From Lumnitzera littorea (Eukaryota > Streptophyta > Magnoliopsida > Myrtales > Combretaceae), in assembly GCA_024138015.1 (NCBI GenBank), contig JAMXBB010000009.1, positions 44,591,298 to 44,655,297 on the forward strand: a DNA stretch of 64,000 nucleotides, written 5' to 3'. Positions 45,161 through 56,799 of this stretch are shown in pieces. Every line of letters starts with the position of its first letter. Position 1 is the stretch's first letter. A program made the position numbers and the translations under genes. Below the pieces are notes generated by a model, which saw only the letters and a list, made by a program, of their open reading frames with translations, did no database searches and was not told the origin of the DNA.

Positions 45161-46690
45161 CAAATTCTTTTAAATATCCTGATGACTTAGAACCTTTGAT
45201 TAGTAAGTTAAGACACTGCAATGTAGACATCTTTCGTTTGATTAGGGAAAGAAAAAAAAATCAATTTTGAAAAATATTTGAGGAGGTATAAAGAGTGTTA
45301 TGGCAAAATCCTACTCAATTGAATTACTTAACCAAGAGTGATTTCTCCAATAAGAGTTGGATTCTATCCTAACATATGAAGAAAAGTTGTAGATAGTTAA
45401 AGCTTATTCATGCTTATTGGTGGAGGGAGAAAGAAACAGTAGGTTTTTTCAAGTTAGCACTTTGGTGAGGAGATCAAAGTTTGCATCTCTAAGCTATTTG
45501 GTTTGATAGGAAACTAGATTCATGATATAAAGGGTGTTTAGGCTCTTATTAATAAATATTCTTTTGAGTTATTTTCCACTAGGAAAAGTTCTACTAGTTC
45601 CACATGCTAAGGTAAGAGCTGCAGTACAACACTTTATCCAATGAAGTGTCTGTAATGTTAAGGAATGAAGTTCAAAATGGGGAGATTAGATAAGCTTTTT
45701 GGATTATCGGGAAAAATAAATCTTGAGGAGTGGATGGTTCAAGTGCTGAATTTTTTAAGAAATGTTATGACATTGTTGGGAATATGGTGTACCATACAAT
45801 GTAAAATATTTTTGAGTTTGGATAGATGTCAGAAGAAATCAATAGACCCTTATAGTCCTTATTCTAAAGACTATGAGGACAAATAAACTAAAGGATTTCC
45901 GTCCTATTAGTTTATGTATAACTATGTATAAATTTATGAGTAAGCTATTGGTGAATAGACTTAAAAGTCGCCTAAATGATTTAATCAGTCTAAAGTAGGA
46001 AAGCTTTATTCTAAGGAGACAAGCTAGGGATGATATCATAATATTTCAAGAGGTCCTCCATCTTCTAAACTAGAAGAAGGGTAAAGGTAGTTGGATGGTG
46101 GTAAAGTTGGATTTGGAAAAGGCTAATGATCACATTGAATGGGATTTCATTCAAAGCACTCTATAGTCGATGAATTTTCTAGAGATTTGGATCAAGCTTA
46201 TATCATCATGTTATACCATAGCTTCTTATCACATTTTAGTCAATGGATCAATGATAGAGAGTTTTAACTCTTCTAAAAGTCTTAGACAAGGCGACTCTTT
46301 ATCACCTTACTTATTCATCCTTGTCATGGACATATTTAGTTGTTTGATTCATAATTTGGTAGATCGTAAAGAATGGACCCCTATATCCTTCAATGGTTGG
46401 GACTTTCATCTACTTTACTTGTTTTTTACATATGACATTGTTCCCATAGGAGAAGTTTCTAAAAAATATGCCCAGTGTATGTTGATTGTTACTAACCATT
46501 TTAGCTCTTTCTCTAGATAGAAGGTAAACTTCGAGAAATCATGTATTATATTTTTAAGAAATACAAGTACAGATGAGAAGAAGAAGATATGTGATCTCCT
46601 TGGTATTAAGGGGAATGCGTGTCTGGGAAATTATCTAGGCATCTTAATGAAGGAGGGTAGTAAACTCAAGAAGAGAAAGCTAGCAATTTG
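45161..46690 (+). pseudogene. LINE ORF2: reverse transcriptase domain
   Basis: This is the non-LTR reverse transcriptase, the copying enzyme of the LINE. Blocks in order: DFRPISLC (about 45893-45916), YKFMSKLLVNRLKSRLND near 45925-45980, ESFILRRQARDDIIIFQEVL (about 46000-46055), VKLDLEKANDHIEWDFI (about 46102-46152), then the open stretch 46170-46520 with ASYHILVNGSMIESF, LRQGDSLSPYLFILVMDIF and FFTYDI, then KVNFEKSCIIFLRN and NYLGILMKEGSKLKKRK (about 46522-46680). The first catalytic Asp (KLDL) is present. The family's FADD box reads FTYD, so one catalytic Asp is lost. Normal LINEs have several hundred further residues, including a zinc-binding region, before RNase H; here RNase H begins almost at once. 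Confidence 0.9.
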
Positions 46691-47200
46691 AAAAGTAAAG
46701 ATGCAGTATAGTGATGCGGTTATTAATGTGGGGAGAAAAGTAGGAGGTCTAGGTGTGATTATTAGAAACAATTGTGGCAAATCATTATAGGTTTTTCTAA
46801 ACATCTTGAAAAAGTTTCACCCTTAGAAGATGAAGTGTAAGCAATTTTGGAAAGATTAAAATGGGCTTAGGAGCACAATGTACAAAACCTTATTATCAAG
46901 ACTTACTCTTCCCATGCGGTAGACTAGATCCATAAGAGAGATTTAGACCTATTTGTTTGCTATCTTGCTTTAGCATAATGCATTAATCTTCTTTTGTTGC
47001 TTCCAAAATGTCTTTTGTGTAGGGCCAACCATGATTAAAATGATGCTATTGATTTGCTAGTAAAGAGAGGACTTCAAGTAACAGGATGCTATTCTTTTTC
47101 ATATGGTGTTCCCTTTTTCTTATTGGACTGTGTCTTACGTGATTCAAGTTGTAACCATCAAAGTGAGCCAGTTGTTAATGGTTCAATTGTTGTATGAATA
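46691..47200 (+). pseudogene. LINE ORF2: plant-type RNase H domain
   Basis: The sequence reads VNVGRKVGGLGVIIRNNCGK (about 46722-46785), matching the opening of the plant LINE RNase H domain (family: GGxGxVIRDxxG). Next come ERLKWAQEHNVQNLIIKTYSS-like blocks (about 46849-46915), where the family has EVDS, and an ANHDxNDAIDLLVKRGLQ stretch (about 47025-47080) for the family's REANxxADALAxxG. The expected order is kept, but the catalytic residues are mostly lost and frames shift. A TTCCCTTTTTCTTATTGG stretch gives the usual FF...P...L...D end. The 3' UTR probably ends near 47270; no clear poly(A) tail was seen. Confidence 0.78.
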
Positions 47201-48687
47201 TCTTGTAGATGCTAGGTGTAAGTAGTTCATAAAGTTTTGTGTTTTCACCAAAAAGAAAAATTATGTAATAAGAAGCTAATAATTAATGAGATAATATATA
47301 TTATATATATATAATGGGAGTAGATATAATATTTTAGACAATAAGTGTGTAATCGTAAGCATGTAATGAACCTACTTAATTGATAATATTGACCAACATA
47401 TAACCAAGGGGAAAATTAACATATAAAAAGAAAAGGAAAATAGAATAGGAACAATTATAAATAACTTTAACCAACCTTATAGATAATATATATATGTATG
47501 TATATGAGAAAAAAAAGGAGGTAGAATTTAAATCATAAACATATGAGAAAGGTTTACCATAACATTCTAAGTTGATCAAAACATTCAATGGAATTGCCAA
47601 ATTTACTAAATTACCAAAATAGAATTGTAACCCAAAACAATATTCCATATTTTTATATAAGAGTGAACATGTGTCATGACCATCACCCAAAAAGAAAGTA
47701 ACATTATCTCAACAAAACAAATACGATGAATAATAATAATAGAATCACTAGACATACCAATAATAATTAATAAATATAGAGAATCTATAAAAGTAAACTA
47801 GAAGAAGCGTAATAATAAATTGTAGTTGTATATAATAATCATAATAGCAATAAATAAACACATGAGTCAATCAAAATAAAGAAGTCATGTAAAGATATCA
47901 AGAACAGTAGTAATAATAATAAATAAAGAGATAATATAAAAATATGTACATATAGTATATAAACATTTAGTTTGAAAACATATAAAAGAAATGAGTCACA
48001 TTGATTAATAATAACAATATACAAATATAATTATATATACACTATATTAATAATTATAACAAGTATACAAGAAAGGAAATAGAGTATATATAAAATTAAG
48101 ATACACAATCAAAATAAAAGAAAACTATTTTAAAGGATTTTATTTTCAATAAACACTAGCATGTATATATATGAGAAGGGAATGGCAAATTCAAATATTT
48201 CTTTCTATGTAATTCCAATGTCATGTCATATTGTTTCCTATCGTGTGTTGTATCATGTCAAATCGTACCATATGAAATCATGTTGTACAATGTTGTGCTG
48301 TGTTATATCAAGTCAAGTCTCCAATCATTCAATGTCAAGTTTAGATTCACCTCCCCTAATTATATAAATATATGTAGTCGATTTATGAGTGACCATTATA
48401 GAATTTAACAAAACAAACAATATACATATGGATTACTAAGATAATAAATGATAGTGTTGTAATGGCAATAATGATAATGAACTCAATATTGAGAGCCATA
48501 AAATAAAGTAATAATGATAATAATAATGGTAAGAAACAATGAATGTACTTAGATTTAGATATAATAAATAACCAAAATGATGGTTAAAATATGAAACAAA
48601 AGAAAACTCATAATGACCTTTATAATTATTTTATACAAATAATAGAATAAGGAACAAAAATCTCAAAATATGAAACATGTATAAATT

Positions 48688-48713
48688 TATATATATATAT
48701 ATATATATATATA
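48688..48713. repeat. (TA)n microsatellite
   Basis: Thirteen uninterrupted TA units. Confidence 0.92.
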
Positions 48714-49195
48714 CAAAATAGATGATATGTGCAAATAACTATAACATATTGATCTAATGAAATTGTATATCACAAATAGAATTCATAAACAATATACAAA
48801 ACATCTTTTATGTAAAAGAATATAATACATATTTATATGTACGTAAGTAAATATATACATACTAGTATGTAAAGACATAACGATATATATACATATATTT
48901 TAATTACATCATTATAACTTCCAAATGAAGGAAAAAAAATTAGTAAATGACTTCTAATAAATATTAAAAATGAGATAATTAATAAATAATGAATGTAGAA
49001 GTGAGGATAGATACATATACATATGTAATATTTCTAAATATAAAAAGAATAAATAATACAACAAAGACAAAAATAGTTTTAACAACAATAAGTGTAAGTA
49101 TAGTATTTAAAAAAGAAAAAATGAAGATATAATAAGTAAAATGTGGGGAAAAGGAAAAAAAATGTAGAAAAAAAAAAAGAAATTACAAAATTGCT

Positions 49196-49221
49196 ATTCT
49201 TAGGAAAATATTCCTAAGAAT
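49196..49221. repeat. Hairpin: 11-bp perfect arms, 4-base loop
   Basis: ATTCTTAGGAA, then AATA, then TTCCTAAGAAT. The left part of this stretch is repeated in inverted orientation, less perfectly, at about 51525-51600. It may be a strand-folding element within an LTR or the end of a small foldback element. Confidence 0.7.
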
Positions 49222-49753
49222 ATGGCAAACAAAATCACCTCCTAGTTCTAATCCAAAGTCTCATCTACAAGAGGCGATTTTAGTTCAATCTATGTTCCCA
49301 AAAATAAAAAAACAATAGTTATTATGTTACATTACACCTCTCTTATTCTTGACTCAACATAAAATCACTTTTAGATCAAATAGTAATGCTCTAATCAAAT
49401 TCTATCCAGTTATATGTTAGTGAAATGTTTGGTTCTCTCCTCTTTTTCTTTCCTATAGGTATGCCTTTTGAATTATTAGAGAACCTTTTATTCTATATCT
49501 ACAAGAATCAATATTACGATATCGATTGCATGCATTAAATTTGGATCAATCCAAAATCGCTAATTCTAACCCAAAATATACCTTCCAAGATGCACTTTTA
49601 AACATGAAAATATTTTGTAATTTTTAGCACACCTGATGCTCCCAAATTTAGGATGACATGTGTACATAAAATATAATAACGAAGATAAATTTAGACAAAG
49701 AAAAACTATATACAATTACATATAAAATATACTAACTAACAAACACAACTTCA

Positions 49754-49762
<9 letters not shown>

Positions 49763-49785
<23 letters not shown>

Positions 49786-49787
49786 TA
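49763..49787. repeat. (TA)n microsatellite
   Basis: About 12 uninterrupted TA units following an A run. Confidence 0.92.
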
Positions 49788-50039
49788 GACATGTATGTAT
49801 AAAATACTAACGAACACAAATTTATACAAAAAAATATTAAATTTACTGACAATGGAGTATAAAAAATATTTAATGCATGTGTATGTTAGTGAAAACATGA
49901 ACGGTTCATCCCATCTAAAGAATACTAGTAGACAACAATGTACTATAATGTATCAAGCAAAAATACTAATTCTTCAAATTACATATTCTTAAAATAGATT
50001 AAAACGAGAAAAAATGATACATTTTCAATATAGTTGTTT

Positions 50040-51310
50040 AGAGAGAGAAAGTAATAAGATCGAGTGAATTGTCTTCTGATAACTCTAATTTTAAACATAT
50101 TTTATATGGTGATTTTATAGCATTTCCCGTACATTTTTGGTTTTATTTAAAGAAATTGATACTTAATTGAGTAAAATGTTGATTTCAGGGTTTAAACGCG
50201 TTCTAGGCTCGAAAACGAAGAAAAGGAATCAAGTTTCACTCAATTCCGAATTCAAACGAAGAAGTTATGAAGTTTTGAAGTTGTGCAGAAATTTTGCCTT
50301 TGTGCAGAAAGTTACACGGCCTGGGGATACGGCCATGTTCCAGGCCGTGTCTGGTAACGAAAATAAAATCCGTGAAATACACATATATAAGGGGATCTTA
50401 GGGTTCAAAAGAAAGGGAGACATTACAGAAACGGAGAGAAACAAGAGACAAGAAGAGACTTAAAGAGAACATCAATCAAGAAACAAGAACGACATCGATT
50501 TCAAGATTAAAGATTGTTCATTAAATCAAGAGGGGTTTTCATGCTTTATTTTATGTTTTTGATGGAACTCGTTTTTACATTCATTATGATAGCTTAGAAT
50601 TCAAGTATTTAGGATTATGGAACCTAGGGTTTCATGTAACCCTTGGATTGAATTATAATTTCAAGAAAGTTTCTATTTTTTTTTTTATTCAATTATGTCG
50701 TTTAGTTATGGATTGATAATTCTAGAGTATCAATATATGATATTATGCATGTTGATTGAGAAATTGCATGTGTAAGTAGATCTTAACATAATTGAAGAGA
50801 ATTACATGTATACTTAGAGATAAGATACATGATTCTTCCGGAAAGTTGATTGTTTGTGTGGGAATTCATTAAACATTAATGCAATTCTAAGTTATATTAC
50901 TAAGTGAAGAGATTCCGGTAAATAATTTAGGATTAGGGTTAATATGCTTGAGAAAGATATTAGCTTTAATTGTGAATCCCTCCGGTCAAGAATTATAGAA
51001 ACTGAATTGAATACATTTTAAAAAGGTTACATGTTAAACACTAGGGGAAATAATTCCTAAATACATCATTGCATACTTGAAGTCGTTAGTAGTTTATTGT
51101 TTCTAATTTGCTTAGTTAAGTCTCATAATTAGTTTAGTTTATTAATTTCAGTATTTTTAATTCATTCAACTCGACACAATTTTCCGGTTAGATAATAAAG
51201 CTAAAGCTAATATTAGTACTCAAAATCTCTGAGGGATCGACTCGGACTCATATCCGACTATATTAAAATTGATAGGTGCGCTTGCCTCGTATCATCTTCT
51301 AATTTCAAAA
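50040..51310 (+). repeat. TAT/Athila-type solo LTR
   Basis: The stretch has the layout of LTRs of the TAT/Athila group of Ty3/gypsy. A CACGGCCTGGGGATACGGCC...CAGGCCGTG palindromic block (about 50317-50349) precedes a likely TATA box (ATATATAAGGGGATC at about 50383). A leader rich in GAGAGAAACAAGAGACAAG follows, then a long U5. The end reads CTCTGAGGGATCGACTCGG, then ATTGATAGGTGCGCTTGCC, typical of the (G)GGATCGA...(A/C)(A/G)CTTGCC end of these LTRs. An open stretch of 98 codons (50167-50463) across the promoter and leader is probably not a gene. No internal region or second copy follows, so it appears to be solo; its borders are approximate. Confidence 0.6.
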
Positions 51311-51878
51311 AATATTCCTACAACTATGATCTACGTTGTGCTATTACTCTAAATTTGCGATCGATTCACAAAAAAAAGGATCAAAATAATGGATTTAGTG
51401 AAGGAAGTGTTGAAACAGTTTAAAGAGAGGAAATGAGAAGTTAGAAAGACAAAGCACAAAAGGAGGGAAGGGGTTAGGGAAGAAGATATATGCCCGTAGA
51501 AATCACTTTTTGTAGAGGCTATTTCAAATATCGTATTTTTGAGAATATTTTCTTAGAAATGACATTTTTGTAGTTTTTTTTTTTTTACATTTTTTTCCTT
51601 TTAACATAAAAGGTAATGCGTATTCATAATAAGTAAAAGGTATAATGATAAGTAAAGGTATCTATAATAAGAAAAATGTATCTAAAATGATAAGTAAAAG
51701 GTATAATACCTAAGTAATAACAACAATAATGATGATAAAGACAACTTATCACAGTTGATACAAAAAAATAAAAATAAAAAATCAAAGACAAGAGGGTTAG
51801 GTCAAATCATCTTATTGAGATCTCTACTAACATTGAGAATGATAGATGTAATACTTAGGGTTGCAAGGAAAATATATA
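51311..51878. other. AT-rich spacer
   Basis: No gene was recognised. It contains GTAAAAGGTAT(AA)TGATAA words repeated three to four times between 51610 and 51705. The left part (51525-51600) is the inverted partner of 49141-49225. Confidence 0.4.
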
Positions 51879-54800
51879 TGTCACATCCCAACTTAGCATA
51901 GGATGTACCATCATACAGGAATACCTGTTAAAAACTTAACTCAACCTGCTCATTTATCAAAAGATAACATTGTTTACATGATAAAGAGGTTAGTACATCG
52001 AAGTTCAGCTAGATATTATGTTACAACTTATGTGTCCAATATAATATTTACATCAAAACATGAACCAACTTTTTCCTTTGTCATCTTCACAATAATAAGA
52101 TTTCTTGACCTAGCATTGGTTTCATACAAAAGTTCCTAACTTCGACTTATGTTCTTAGTATATATATATCCCCCCTTAGTGTTGGGTCATTCACGATGTA
52201 ATTAACTTGAGAATAAAACATTTTATCCCCTCAACTATTGAAGCTGACTGAGAGTGGATAACAAACAACACACTATAGATAATATGATAGACAATACTAC
52301 ATATCACAACTGAAACATTTCAATTATAACCCACAGGTTCAACTTCACATATGCATCTACTCAATTGGCCATTTACTGCTAGCAATGCAACATGTTATGC
52401 TCATGCATGTGGCATGCATTGATACCAATATCTTATGCCTCCCAATCTTCTTTTGGTTAGTTAACATAGTCAGGCATCTAGATACAACATCTAAAAACCT
52501 ATGGCAATAAAGAGCTACATAAGAGTAGGATCACCACCAAATTAAACTACATACTATAGTTTGCCATTTCAAAAAGGGCAACAAGGAGTTGTCTGGGGGT
52601 AGGACTCCCAACATTGCTTTATAAAATTAGACTTACACAGTAGTTCACTAAATTAAAGTGGCGACACTGCTAAATTAGACCATACACTATAGTCTACCAA
52701 ATTTAACTATCAAAATAGTCACAATGTTTGGCCAATGCAATCTATATGCTTTTAAAAACTAAGTTCATCAAGCCATATTCTTTTCATGATCACTTGGAAG
52801 CCTCATTATGAAAGTTTTGACTTATAGGTCTTTTTTTGTGCCATCCCACACTATGATATGATATGCAATAGCAACTCAAGTATATCACTCAACATAACCA
52901 GTCTTTCAGTTTTATTCAACTTAGTGATTTGATTATAGTTTTCAAACTTTCCTTAGCAAAATTTTAATCTTACTTAGGGTTCACTTAGGTGAGCACCTAA
53001 AAGATTGAGTTAACAATTACTCAACTTCCTTAGCTGGCATAATCAATCATAAGCACAAATCATCACCCAACATAGCAACATAACAATTTTACCAAAGTAT
53101 AGTTACTGTCATTCATAATCATCACATTAACATTCACCATAGTAACATTTCAGTTTACCCAAGATATACTCATATTCAATCAACATAGCATCAAATAGCA
53201 CACAATGTTATAAGTAGTAATATATTTACTCTAAATATGAGTTAGATCTACTTACCTAGACTCAATAATAGTGCAAAATCCTAAAATCTGCTACGTAGTC
53301 TTTTCTTACTTATCACACTTATGAAAATATAACATAGTCTTCAAATGAAGTATGAGTTGAACTCGAAATATTATGAGCTTTCATTTCCACATTTTTTAAC
53401 TTTGTTTGACATTCGATTTCAATAAACTTTATGATGTTACGATTGTTATTTTAAGTACTATTAAGATATCTTAAGAATTAAATCTATTAATATTATCATA
53501 AGTTTAAAAATACCCTTTTCTCATTATAACTTAACCATACATTATACTAACTTCGTAATTGACCCGAATAAGCTTTGGTACTGAACTAAAACCCTAAAAA
53601 TCACATTTTCCAAACTTATCTAGTAATCCTTAATATACCTTAATGTCTTCATTTGACATAGATTTGATAAATATTATAATAATACTAATTACTATATTAT
53701 ATATTAAGCCAATATATAAGCTTATATTAGGAAAATACGTAATAAATAATATAGAAGCCCAATTAATTTCATGAAGAATCTAATGGACTCAAAAAATATG
53801 TAGTTTAATTATCGATCATCTATTACACTAAATTGTCTATTATATATTTTTACAAAAAGAGTGGTTTAACTTGAAATTATGGAAAATTAGCGAAAATAAA
53901 CAAATTTATGTGTGAGATAAAAATTAAATATTCCAAATATCATTATAAACATCCAGAAGTCTAAACATGTAGGGCTCATTCATTAATTTCATCAAAAACT
54001 AATTATTTCAATAATTTGGTAAAACTGACAGTTTTATTCAAAATAATTATAAAAATAGTAAAATTTTTAATTTAAAAAATTATTATTATCATAATTAAAT
54101 ATATATATTAGGTGTATTATATATAAAAATTGAGCTTGAAACAACATCATTTAATATTTATAAAAATTAGTTTAATTTCTCCCCCAAATAGGGCATTTTC
54201 TTAAGGAACCTATAGTTATACTAATTATTTAATTAAAATAAAATTACTACATTAATACACGCCTAAAATAATCCCAGAAAACCAAATTTCATAATTAATT
54301 GAAAAAATTTGATGTTTTTACAAAATTAAATAACTTATAGGTAGAAAATTAGTTCACCGGAACTAGTTACCTTCGATCACCATTGACCTGCCATACCTTG
54401 TTGGAAAGCCTTCCTCGGCCGCTCTTTGTTGAACCTCTAAGCCACTCTAAGTTAGGTTGTAGTCTGGTATATGAACTACTCTAGACCCATTCTGACCCTA
54501 TATTTTTATCTATTTTTATTTTAATTTTTCCTAATTTTTCTAAATTGTTTTCTTTTATTTTCAAAGTTCTAAAATATTGAAATTGGGGGTTTATGTCCTA
54601 TTTATATTTTTTGACCCTTGCAAAATTAAATAGAATTTCGACATGTGTATGACACATGTTAATTTTCCATTTTTCTAAATGATATGTGTCATTTCCTCAT
54701 CAATCAAGTATTGACTTATCAATTCCAATTAATACTAAGTTGACTCATCTATCCAATTTTTTTTATTAATTTTCTATTATTTTACCTAATTTTGATAATT

Positions 54801-55154
54801 TATTATTATTATATGTATATATTTAATACATATAATGTATATTACATGTATATTATGTATAATTCAACTTTATTTATTATTTTCAAAAGTTAATTAACTT
54901 ATTTCTAATATCTTGCTATATCTAAAATCTCAAATTTTACTATTATTGATTTTACCGATAAATTAGCATTTTTCTTAAATTAATATTTTTATATAGGTTA
55001 TTTTGAGAAATTGACTTTACTTAAATTACTTCGTCTAACTTTTCTAATTTTACTATGAAGTTTGAAATAAAATGAATAACTTAGTCCGACATTCTAAATT
55101 TAAGATTTTAGATTCTAGAGTTATTGAATTGGCTCAAAATCGTAGGGTATTACA
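51879..55154 (-). repeat. Solo LTR with perfect target duplication ATATA
   Basis: It begins TGTCACATCCCAAC and ends GTAGGGTATTACA; ATATA flanks both ends (51874-51878 and 55155-55159). On the minus strand it runs TGTAATACCCTAC...GGGATGTGACA, the terminal form of Tekay-type chromovirus LTRs. The length is 3.28 kb, with no coding region or partner LTR, so it is a solo LTR. It is the uninterrupted paralogue of 20533-27097 and served to define the nested insertion there. It carries about 130 bases (53650-53820) not present in the other copy. The target duplication is low-complexity and so only moderately informative. Confidence 0.82.
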
Positions 55155-55754
55155 ATATATATGTATAAGCATAGACACACTTAGAGGAGAAGTTAAAAGC
55201 ATGATTAGTGAAAGAGTATAATAGGATTGAATGTTTAATTATGAATTTGCAAGATAATGGAAATATAAGTTACAAATCATTGAAGAAAAGAGTGAAGTTA
55301 TCAATGGAGACCATTGGAGACTTATGTTGATTGGGAGAATACACAAATTCTAGTTGAGGACATAAAGAACTTGGGAAATTGATCCACATAAGTTAGGATA
55401 AATCAAGTTATATATAAAATAGTAAGAAATTTTATTCAAATCTTAGAATTAGATGGAATAATATTGAACAACAAAAGATGGGAATGATGGCATCGAATGG
55501 AGTGTATGGAGATGAAAGTGAAAGTTACTATAAGTGCCAATTGAGCAATACTATATAAAATATGCTTAAGAAAATGGACAAGATTCAAATAGGTGTGAAT
55601 CATTAAGTGTAGTGAATTGTTTAAAAAAGTGAATGCAATACTTGATGGGATTGGAGTGTCGATTAAGCTAGGCATAAAATTGGAGTTGAACCCCTTGGCT
55701 TGAATCGTGGATCCAACTATGGAAGTGAGCAAAAAGGATGAATGGTGTTAAAGC
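55155..55754. other. Spacer without recognised gene
   Basis: About 600 bases between the solo LTR and the SIRE-type element. A minus-strand open stretch of 98 codons (55436-55732, MLTSIVGSTIQAKGFNSNFM...) has no family resemblance. Its base composition is close to the flanks. It could be chance or a small remnant. Confidence 0.4.
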
Positions 55755-56229
55755 TGTTGAACTTAGGGTTTATTATTTGATTTTGATGAGAACAAAACAA
55801 AAAGTGTATATCTAAACATGTTGTTTTTCAAGAGAAAAAAACAAGTGGATGATTAAATTAAGTATTATTTGATTATATTTACATAATTGAATAAGATCAA
55901 TTAGCTTGCTTAATGATTGGATATATCAATTATCTATACAAGAAATTTAATCTTTTAAGAGGTGATGAAATGATCTTAAAGTTAGAATGTAAAGAGTATT
56001 TGTTTATTGTGTATGAAAAGAATTTTTAGGTAATATTTAGCCTATCAAGTTAACGGCTCAAGGTAAAACTAGGCCGATGGTATAAAGCCCTAGAAAACAC
56101 AAAGAAAGGCTTACTGACCTAGAGGAGCTAGCTTGCTGGTAGTTTAAAGTACTGGCATGCCAGTAAGTCAAGTTCAAATAGTCGTTGGAGCATTTAATGC
56201 GCGGCAACAGGAAGAATTTAATGAGTTGT

Positions 56230-56236
56230 TATAAAA
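56230..56236 (+). promoter_or_regulatory. Probable TATA box of the SIRE LTR
   Basis: TATAAAA lies about 270 bases upstream of the AATAAA signal and is followed by an unstructured leader, as expected for the U3/R border. Confidence 0.55.
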
Positions 56237-56500
56237 GCTCAACAACCTGAAAAAAAGCTTAGAAGATTTGATATTCTACTGCAATTTAAAAACATTCTCT
56301 TATATTCTTGAGTTGATTTCTACGTTTATTTGGTCTCTTGTACACCTATTTACTATCAAACAAAAAGAGACATAGTTGTAGTGTTTGAAAGTTTTCACAT
56401 TTGTAGTCTTAAGTTAAGAAAGTAATACATTTGAGTTAGTTGTGTATAAAAGAGATTGTGTAAGCTTGTGTAACTTTTGGAGTAATTGAGTTGTGAAATC

Positions 56501-56506
56501 AATAAA
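56501..56506 (+). terminator. Polyadenylation signal in the SIRE LTR
   Basis: AATAAA within GAAATCAATAAAGAG, positioned downstream of the TATA box inside the LTR. Confidence 0.5.
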
Positions 56507-56730
56507 GAGAAAGTGATGTCCTTAGTTGGAGGCATTGTGTATCTATGGAGACTAGGTGGCAATCTGAACTCCACATTAAATTCGGGCTTGATCTTCTTTA
56601 TCTCTATCTCTTTAATTTCCACATTTATGATTGCACTATTGTTGCTTTGATTACTCTTATTATTGAATTTAGTCATTTATATCAAAAAAGAATTGAAATT
56701 TGTCTTGAGTTTAGCTTAGTGTTCTTCAAT

Positions 56731-56745
56731 TGCTATCAGAGCTAG
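56731..56745 (+). promoter_or_regulatory. Primer-binding site, initiator Met tRNA
   Basis: TGCTATCAGAGCTAG differs by one base from TGGTATCAGAGC, the standard plant primer-binding site, and lies two bases after the LTR end. Confidence 0.8.
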
Positions 56746-56799
56746 TCACTAATCACTTGCTTAATTGCATATTAAAGTAAAGATCATAGCATCTATTGC

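Larger units (their letters stand above)
47250..50040. other. AT-rich stretch, mostly unrecognised
   Basis: This 2.8 kb is extremely AT-rich, with many ATAATAATAA and TATATA words. Open stretches (minus 47376-47690 and 47839-48024, plus 48161-48408) translate simple sequence with no family resemblance. At about 49640-49658 the phrase GATGCTCCCAAATTTAGGATGACA looks like the right end of a plus-oriented LTR, but no matching left end was found. Simple TA repeats lie at 48688-48713 and 49763-49787. Confidence 0.35.
55755..56728 (+). repeat. 5' LTR of a SIRE-lineage copia retrotransposon
   Basis: The LTR begins TGTTGAACTTAGGG and ends GTGTTCTTCA, 974 bp, close to the usual size for SIRE LTRs. A primer-binding site follows two bases later and gag starts within about 70 bases. 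Visible signals are a TATA box (TATAAAA, 56230-56236) and an AATAAA polyadenylation signal (56501-56506). An open stretch on each strand across 56395-56745 is considered chance. The 3' LTR is not in the window, so age from LTR divergence cannot be judged. Confidence 0.8.

Noticed and set aside
48220..48410. Overlapping ORFs in ATGTCATGTCATATTG-like repeats
   Set aside because: Simple-sequence translation rich in Ser, Tyr and Cys without domain similarity.
50167..50463. 98-codon open stretch as a possible small protein gene
   Set aside because: It spans a palindromic promoter block, a TATA-like word and a purine-rich leader of a TAT/Athila-type LTR and has no family resemblance.
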